Part shown: positions 58,261 to 64,000 of the stretch, piece by piece
Layout: the number at the start of each line of letters is the position of its first letter
How positions within the stretch are numbered: the first letter of the stretch is position 1
Assembly: GCA_029448655.1 (NCBI GenBank)
Contig: JACCLO010000005.1
Location: forward strand, 434,001-498,000
Length of the DNA stretch: 64,000 nucleotides
DNA from: Wolfiporia cocos
Lineage: Eukaryota > Basidiomycota > Agaricomycetes > Polyporales > Phaeolaceae
Reading direction: 5' to 3'
Translations under genes and position numbers: made by a program
Notes under the pieces: generated by a model
Seen by the model: the letters and a program-made list of their open reading frames with translations, nothing else
The model's database searches: none
Told to the model about the DNA's origin: nothing

Positions 58261-61200
58261 TCACCGGACCTCGAGAGAGATGGCAATGCCCATGGACGCC
58301 AGTTCCGCACAGAGGTACCGGAAAACGTACGGTACCGCAATGATGTCCAGATCGCCTCCCTTGGAGGCTCGGCCAAGCACGTTTTGCGAAGGGATCGCAA
58401 CTTTCAGGTCAGTCCGTACCGGCGCCCTGCCGTTTTCCCCCTTCGCGAACGCCTGCCGCGCCCGCTCGTCATCCGCCTCCGCCGCGGCGCGACAGACACG
58501 GCAGTACTCCCCGCCGGGGCCGGTGGGTCTGAACTTGCCGCCCGCGCCGACGACCATCTCGCCAAGGCTGATGTCCTCGTACCCGAGCGAGATGAGGCTG
58601 CCGCACGTCCTGCAGACCCATGCGGTCGAGTAGTCGGAACAGTTCATGAGACGGTCCTGCAGCAGGAAGGAGGTCCCGTGGGCGATCAGCGCGTCACGCT
58701 CCATCTCGCCAAACCGGATGCCACCGGCGCGTTTGCGACCCTGACGTGTAGGATTAGAATGGAAAGTATGATGCGAGGACGACGCTGTGCGCGCTCACCT
58801 TGACGGGCTGGCGGGTGACGGGGTCCACCGGTCCAGTCGTTCGTACCTGGAACTTGTCCAGTACCATGTGTCGTAGACGTTGGTAGTATACCACCCCAAA
58901 GTATATGTCAGCGGCGAACTCTTGACCCGTGATGCCCGAGTACATAGGCTCATTGCCGTAGTAATTGTATCCGGCAGCGAGGAGCTGTTCGCCAAAATAG
59001 TCCACAGCGGTATCCTGCTCCGTGAACCTGATGCAAGATTATGAGTGTTCACGAGAACGGCCGGGGGTTGTAGACATACTGGAACGGTGTGGCGTCTTGC
59101 GCAAGGCCGTGCATCGCGCCTGCCTTGCCTGCCATGCTCTCGACTAACATACCAATCGTCATACGACTCGGGAAAGCGTGAGGGTTGATGATGACATCTG
59201 GCTGCATACCGCTCTCCGAGAACGGCATGTCGATGGCGGGCCATTTCTGTGAGCAAACACCCTTCTGGCCGTGACGTGAAGAGAATTTGTCTCCGATGAC
59301 TGGCGCACGGGTGATGCGCAGAGTTACATGAATCTTTTGTAGTATGGAATCACCCGCATCACCGCCTAAAGATGTTCGTTCAGATACCGACTGCTAATCA
59401 AGTGACAATCATTTACTGACCAATGAGGCGAACAGTGTCCACGTATGCAATCTCATCACCCTTGTACTTGACGAATTTAGTCCGACCGGTGTTACCATCC
59501 ACGAAGGCGGCAAGAGGATCGCCAGGTGATAACCGCACACCCACGTAAGGCAGACCGTCGAGATCCAAGAAGTCCAAGCAAGAATGCGCCTTCACTCCCT
59601 TTGTGTGGACGTCGTAGCCGAATCCGAAATGATATATAGGCTCAGACTGATTGCGCACTGCGCCCGGTTGATCCTGCAAGTCTACTGTCTGAGATTTGTA
59701 GACAGTTCCGTATGCAAAACCTCTCTCGTGCGCGGACTTGTTTAGGATCATGGCATCCTCCATGTCGTATCCGGTGTACGAAATGACTGCAACAATTGCA
59801 TTGGTACCGTTCGGGAACGAGTCCATGCCGTAGGTGTTGTGGAGGGCCGGCCGTACAACAGGGGTCTGTCCACTTTGAAGTCGGTACAGCTTGTTATCCG
59901 TACGGTGTTGTAGGGCAGTCGCTGGTGTCCCCATTGTTTGCTTGCCCATCTGTGTCCCTCCATTAGAAATTTGGTACATGTTGGAGCGAATACGTATTGA
60001 CATACCTGACACTGATAGATATTACGGGGACTCTGAGGAGGCTTCGTCAGATCGGATCCTCAATAGCGCGTCTTACCACTTACTTGGTTGAAGTCCGAGA
60101 AAGGGGTCAAGTTGGCCAAGATTGAGAGGAAGTTGGTCGGCGAGTGTTCGACGTGTGTGGACACTTCCGGCTCAATCTCCTCCGGGGTACAAGCAATGTC
60201 CATATAGACCTGCTCAAAAGATCCAATCTGATCATCCCGTCCGTTCGGCAAATACTTGACAGGACGCATCATGCGAGCTCGTGAAGAGAACAGATACAGA
60301 CCAGGATATTGGCCACCCTTAGACAAGGGTACCAAGCCAATCTCCAGATCTAGCGGAATGTTGTGCTTTCCCTCGGTCTTCCAGATGCGCAGATTTGTTG
60401 CAAGCTGCTTCTGAACGGGGGCTGGCGCCCAGCCTATTAACCGACCATCGAGTTGGACGCATAAATTTCTACGACCGTCAACAGACGGGGCAAAAACTTG
60501 AGTCATGCCATGTGCAGCTAGCAGCGCAGGTATGTGTGAGACAGCCAATGGTGCAGTGATGATACGGCAGGTACGCGAGAGATGGTTAAGCAGACCACAG
60601 GGCGAACCATCAGGTGTGTGCACGGGACACAAGAAACCTACCGACATTGGGGGAACAATAAATAGGAGTTCAAAAATTTGAGCGTGCCGAACATACCCCA
60701 CGCTTCCGGCAGAAGCTTTCGAACAGTAGTAGTCTTCAGCTCTGCGAAGAAAGCTCCACGGTGAATTGACCTGAAATGACTGATGTACCGTTGCCAGTTG
60801 AGTTTTTCAGCAACGATTGTAAAACCTGATGCCTGCTGAAGATCGAGCCCGGACGGTGATGACAGATTCCCAGTAGCGAGGAAGTTTGCCATCCTTGCAC
60901 CAATGTCAAAGTTCGTCCGTGCAAGCACCTTCTTAATGTAGCGCTCTGTATGCATTATGGGTCAATGGACTTTCAATGCGGAAAGCTGACACATACTATC
61001 GAAGAAGTCAACAGATGCTTCAGATCGTTGCACATCTTGCCTGATCGCCATCGCAAGGCTGTTCAACGACTCCTCCAGGCGTTCCTTGATGATCATGCCA
61101 TACAATGTACCCGGAAGTAGGACCTCTTGATGCTGGGGAGAATCGGGATTGTCGACGCAGCACGACTTAGAAACCACGGAATACAACTTGCGAAGCATGA

Positions 61201-62563
61201 ACCTAAGGGCAGCGTCAAGACATGGCATGACGCATGGGTTTTGAGAATACATACAATAGCATACGGTATTTGTCGCGCGGCGATTCCAGGTGAACCAGCA
61301 CGACCTTCTGCACTAGCCAGATGCCGACGGCTTTGTTGGTCCAATCTTCCGGCATATTCAAGACAACGCGGAACTTGTCACCCAAAAACTCAAGACATTG
61401 TTCGCCGGTCAACAAATGATACATTTTGAAGCTTCTGAGGAGAAGTTCCACGCGGTCTGTAAGGAAGGTATCTTCGTGGTCTTGCATCATTACACCTTCA
61501 AAAATTTCCTTGTCCGACGCGGACACGAGCGCCTTCAAAATGAGCATTATGGGGACCACGTATTCTTGTTTCCGCCAGCTGAATCGAAGCATCGCGCTCC
61601 CATTTGACAGGTAGTGTAGAGTATTCGTAACGCTCGTCTGATCTGGGCGTACGCAGCGTATCTGCACCGCATACGGTGTGTACGAAGGTCCACGGTTGCT
61701 AAAGGAGGGTCGGATAAGCGCAATAACATTATGTCGCCGAGGAAGGATCAGGTATCGGATGAGCCGTTCGTTTCCATTGATGATGAAGTATCCGCCGAAT
61801 TCTTCTGGCTCCTCGTGCCTTTTGACAAGTTCGGCTGATGACATCCCGCGAAGATTACAGCGAGCGGACTACAGATGTATTATAAGACACCAGTGATGCA
61901 TTCCGAGGGTGTGGACGCGGTACACATACCCTGACCATGACCGGCAGCAATCCACAGTCTCTCGTTTCGGACTCCACAGGTCCATCGTTTATTCTCCAGC
62001 ATAATTTGGCCATCATGCGTCCGCGGTAGGACGTGAGACGCTCCCTGGCCTATATATATTTATGGTGAGTAAGTGGACCCACGGCGTACATCCGCGTCAG
62101 TGATTCTCACCTCAGAAGGATACACTTTGTTATCCTTCACCTGCCGGTCCCTCTCTGGTACTTGCGGCCGGCCAACAGTGACCTGTTCATACCACACTGT
62201 GCAGTGAGGTAAACGACAACGACTCACGTCTGTGGACTCGTGAAAGGTCTACTCACAAGTCAGACGGTTACCCCAGCCGCTTTGCCCACTTTCTGACCCA
62301 ATCTGCCCTTTCCCATCGAATACTACGCGCTCTCCAATTTCCTTGATACAGAGAGACAAGAGTCCTCGTCCATCGCCATCTCCAGAAGGAAGTCCTGAGT
62401 CGTCGAAAAGAGCATTAAACGATTCAATGTGCGGGGCAACGAACTCATTCAGGATAGGCACAGCCGAGCCATCTTTTGGAGGATTCTTAAATTTCCGCTC
62501 ACGGGCGATGGTCTCGAATGTTCCTCCAGGCCTCAGAGAGGAGTGAAGAGAGCCGTCGGGCAT
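58261..62563 (-). CDS. RPA135: RNA polymerase I second-largest subunit (A135/RPA2)
   Basis: Twelve exons (62563-62257, 62196-62111, 62049-61930, 61868-61255, 61202-60997, 60945-60697, 60637-60084, 60032-60006, 59949-59421, 59365-59080, 59027-58799, 58740-58261) give 1228 residues. Pol I-type features distinguish it from Rpb2: [14 protein letters not shown] near the N-terminus, [20 protein letters not shown], and [20 protein letters not shown] with [20 protein letters not shown]. Core motifs follow: [20 protein letters not shown], the [13 protein letters not shown] active-site loop, and [18 protein letters not shown]. The C-terminal zinc ribbon (CRTCGS .. CRVC) and GIAISLEVR close the chain. 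It forms half of the catalytic cleft transcribing rDNA in the nucleolus. Exon 8 is just 27 nt, and a second gtatgt 9 nt after a cryptic one sets the exon 4 boundary. Confidence 0.96.
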
Positions 62564-62786
62564 GGTGGCAGCGAGCTCGTGGACCGTTCAGCTTCAGCCA
62601 CCACAAGGGAAAATTCACGAGACGCGTATTACGGAAACGCCCATTTGGCAAGCGCCCGAGCGCCTTAGACGTGTTTTCGGCGCTCGAATTCTCCCTGCAG
62701 GATTGAAGCGGAGCTACAAAACGCGTAGTGATCGCGCATCGAGGCGGCCACATTCAACAAGGACCCGACGAGCTCTCTCCTCCGCC
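62564..62786. promoter_or_regulatory. Shared promoter of the Pol I subunit and Nup98-type genes
   Basis: 223 bp lie between divergent ATGs. No TATA box or other clear element was seen. Confidence 0.45.
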
Positions 62787-64000
62787 ATGTTCAATAATAG
62801 TGCAATCCCCTCGTCGTGGGCAAACCCACAGCAGCAGCAGCAGCAACAACAACAACAGCAGCAGCAGCAGCAGCAGCCGAATGCGTTCGGACAGCCATCA
62901 GCGTTCGGTACCGGCGGAGGTGCGTTCCTGTCGACATGATTGTTCATTGTAGGCCTCATTTCTGGTCGTTCGGCCACAAGCCACCGCTTTTGGTGCCTTT
63001 GGACAGCCACAGCAGCAGCAGCAACAGCAACCGCCGCAGGTTAATCCGATGTTTGGCAATATAACTGCACCAAGCACCTCGGCCGCGCCTGCGGGTGGAT
63101 TTGGTGCGTGCTCCATGTTTGTCTTGGGTACATGGTATCTCAGACTTGAAGCAGGTGCATTTGGGTCGACTACCCCCGCTCCAAGTCAGACGAGCCTATT
63201 TGGGCAACCGAAGTCCTCGACAGGTTTCGGAGCGTTTGGCGGGAGCACGAATGCATTTGGCGGTACTGGAACAGGAGCGTTTGGCACGACGAACAACGCA
63301 GCTGGAACGTCTGGGAGTGGACCAGGACTTTTTGGAAGTCAGCCTTCAACCAGTACGGGCAACACATTCGGGTCGAGTAGCTTGTTTAGTAACAAATCTG
63401 CGTCCGGGTTTGGTGTTTCCAATACTGGTGCGCAAATACTCCTCGTATGATCCATTTCACCACTAAATATGTGCCTAGGAACCAACGCAGACAGTGTTGC
63501 TCCCGTGACTACTGGCACGGTGAACCCTCCATATTCAGTATTTACCGAGAAAGATGTAGGTAATACCAACGTGCAGTATCAAAGTATTACGATGATGCCG
63601 CAATATCGCGGCTCCTCACTCGAGGTCAGCTTGCAGGATAGTCTTGTCCCTTCGTTGTAGTTGATTGACGGCCATTAGGAGCTACGCTGGCAAGATTACC
63701 AACAAGGCCGGAAGACTGCTGGCGCGTTCGGTCAGACGTCTTTCACCGCACCTTCCGTGGCGACTTCTAGTATATTTGGCCAGCCATCCCAGCCTCAGAA
63801 CTCTGCACCGACAGGGAGCTCGCTGTTTGGCAATTTTGGCAATACTGGCACAACCAACCCAGCACCGAGTACCGGTGGTGCGTTCGGTGCGTTTGGCCAA
63901 CCTGCCAATAACACGCAGGGCACGAGCGGTTTTGGCTTGTTTGGACAACAACCACAGCAGCAGCAGCAGCAGCAACATCAACAACAACCACAGCAGCAGC
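62787..64000 (+). CDS. Nup98/Nup116-type FG nucleoporin, 3' end beyond the window
   Basis: Exons 62787-62919, 62981-63103, 63155-63427, 63479-63624 and 63679 onwards are in phase; the gene is cut by the right edge. The protein opens with MFNNSAIPSSW, a 16-Gln tract and GLFG/FG repeats (AFGQ, GLFGSQ, SLFGNFG). Between FG blocks is a GLEBS element: PPYSVFTEKD, then NVQYQSITMMPQYRGSSLE/ELRWQDYQQGRK, matching the Gle2/Rae1-binding segment of Nup98 and Nup116 (SLEELR..DYQ..RK). GLEBS docks the mRNA-export factor Rae1/Gle2, and the FG repeats form the permeability barrier. Full-length relatives add an autoproteolytic domain (HFS) beyond the part visible here, so whether this is a Nup98-Nup96 precursor or a Nup116-like form cannot be told. 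Another Gln/His tract begins at about 63950. Confidence 0.92.
62829..62876 (+). repeat. CAG/CAA microsatellite encoding Gln16
   Basis: Sixteen Gln codons in blocks of cag and caa follow Pro14 or so of the nucleoporin. A second, shorter cag run occurs at about 63007-63020 and a third at the window's right end. Confidence 0.92.

Noticed and set aside
1..64000. CRISPR arrays, bacterial operons, transposases or retroelement genes
   Set aside because: No direct-repeat/spacer pattern, Shine-Dalgarno-led clusters, reverse transcriptase or DDE motifs were seen in any frame.

Overview
The window is a gene-dense stretch of a filamentous basidiomycete genome, most likely an Agaricomycete. The evidence is the architecture: almost every gene is cut by many short introns of about 45-60 nt with GT..AG ends, coding regions are moderately GC-rich, genes lie on both strands without operons, and a DUF7918-type protein, a family common in mushroom-forming fungi, is present. 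Apart from one tRNA remnant I see no transposon, phage, CRISPR or secondary-metabolite cluster. Exon chains were assembled by hand from splice sites and reading phase. For every fully assembled gene the exon lengths sum to a multiple of three. Exceptions are the 10-kb neurofibromin gene, whose individual exons were not all resolved, and the two genes cut by the window edges.

Left part (0-21 kb): a NADAR-domain protein; a LARP7/Pof8-like La-related protein; a tRNA-Tyr with its intron plus a truncated second copy; a PMP47-type peroxisomal carrier; a 901-residue UBA / zinc-binding / E2 ubiquitin-conjugating protein; and a neurofibromin/IRA-type Ras-GAP of about 10 kb. A 2.1-kb gene-free stretch follows.

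Middle part (21-44 kb): a three-RRM Nam8/Csx1-type RNA-binding protein; eIF3b; a DUF7918 protein; a zinc amidohydrolase; a short-chain dehydrogenase that may be dually targeted; a small single-pass PPxY membrane protein; a Whi3-type RNA-binding protein; the PP4 regulatory subunit 3 (Psy2/SMEK); and an EVE-domain (THYN1-like) protein.

Right part (45-64 kb): a membrane-anchored acyl-protein thioesterase; Trm10; the complex I assembly methyltransferase NDUFAF5; a 1313-residue three-C2H2 protein; a long disordered protein whose N-terminus resembles a histone fold; RNA polymerase I subunit A135; and the start of a Nup98-type FG nucleoporin that runs off the right edge.

The content is mostly housekeeping: translation, tRNA modification, Pol I, nuclear pore, Ras/PP4 signalling and ubiquitin. 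Several pairs are divergent and share short promoters: APT/TRM10 153 bp, A135/NUP98 223 bp, NDUFAF5/C2H2 297 bp, PPP4R3/THYN1 369 bp. The least ordinary items are the UBA-zinc-E2 fusion, the LARP7-like protein, the tRNA-Tyr duplication, the membrane-anchored thioesterase and the two long uncharacterised nuclear-type proteins at 50-58 kb.
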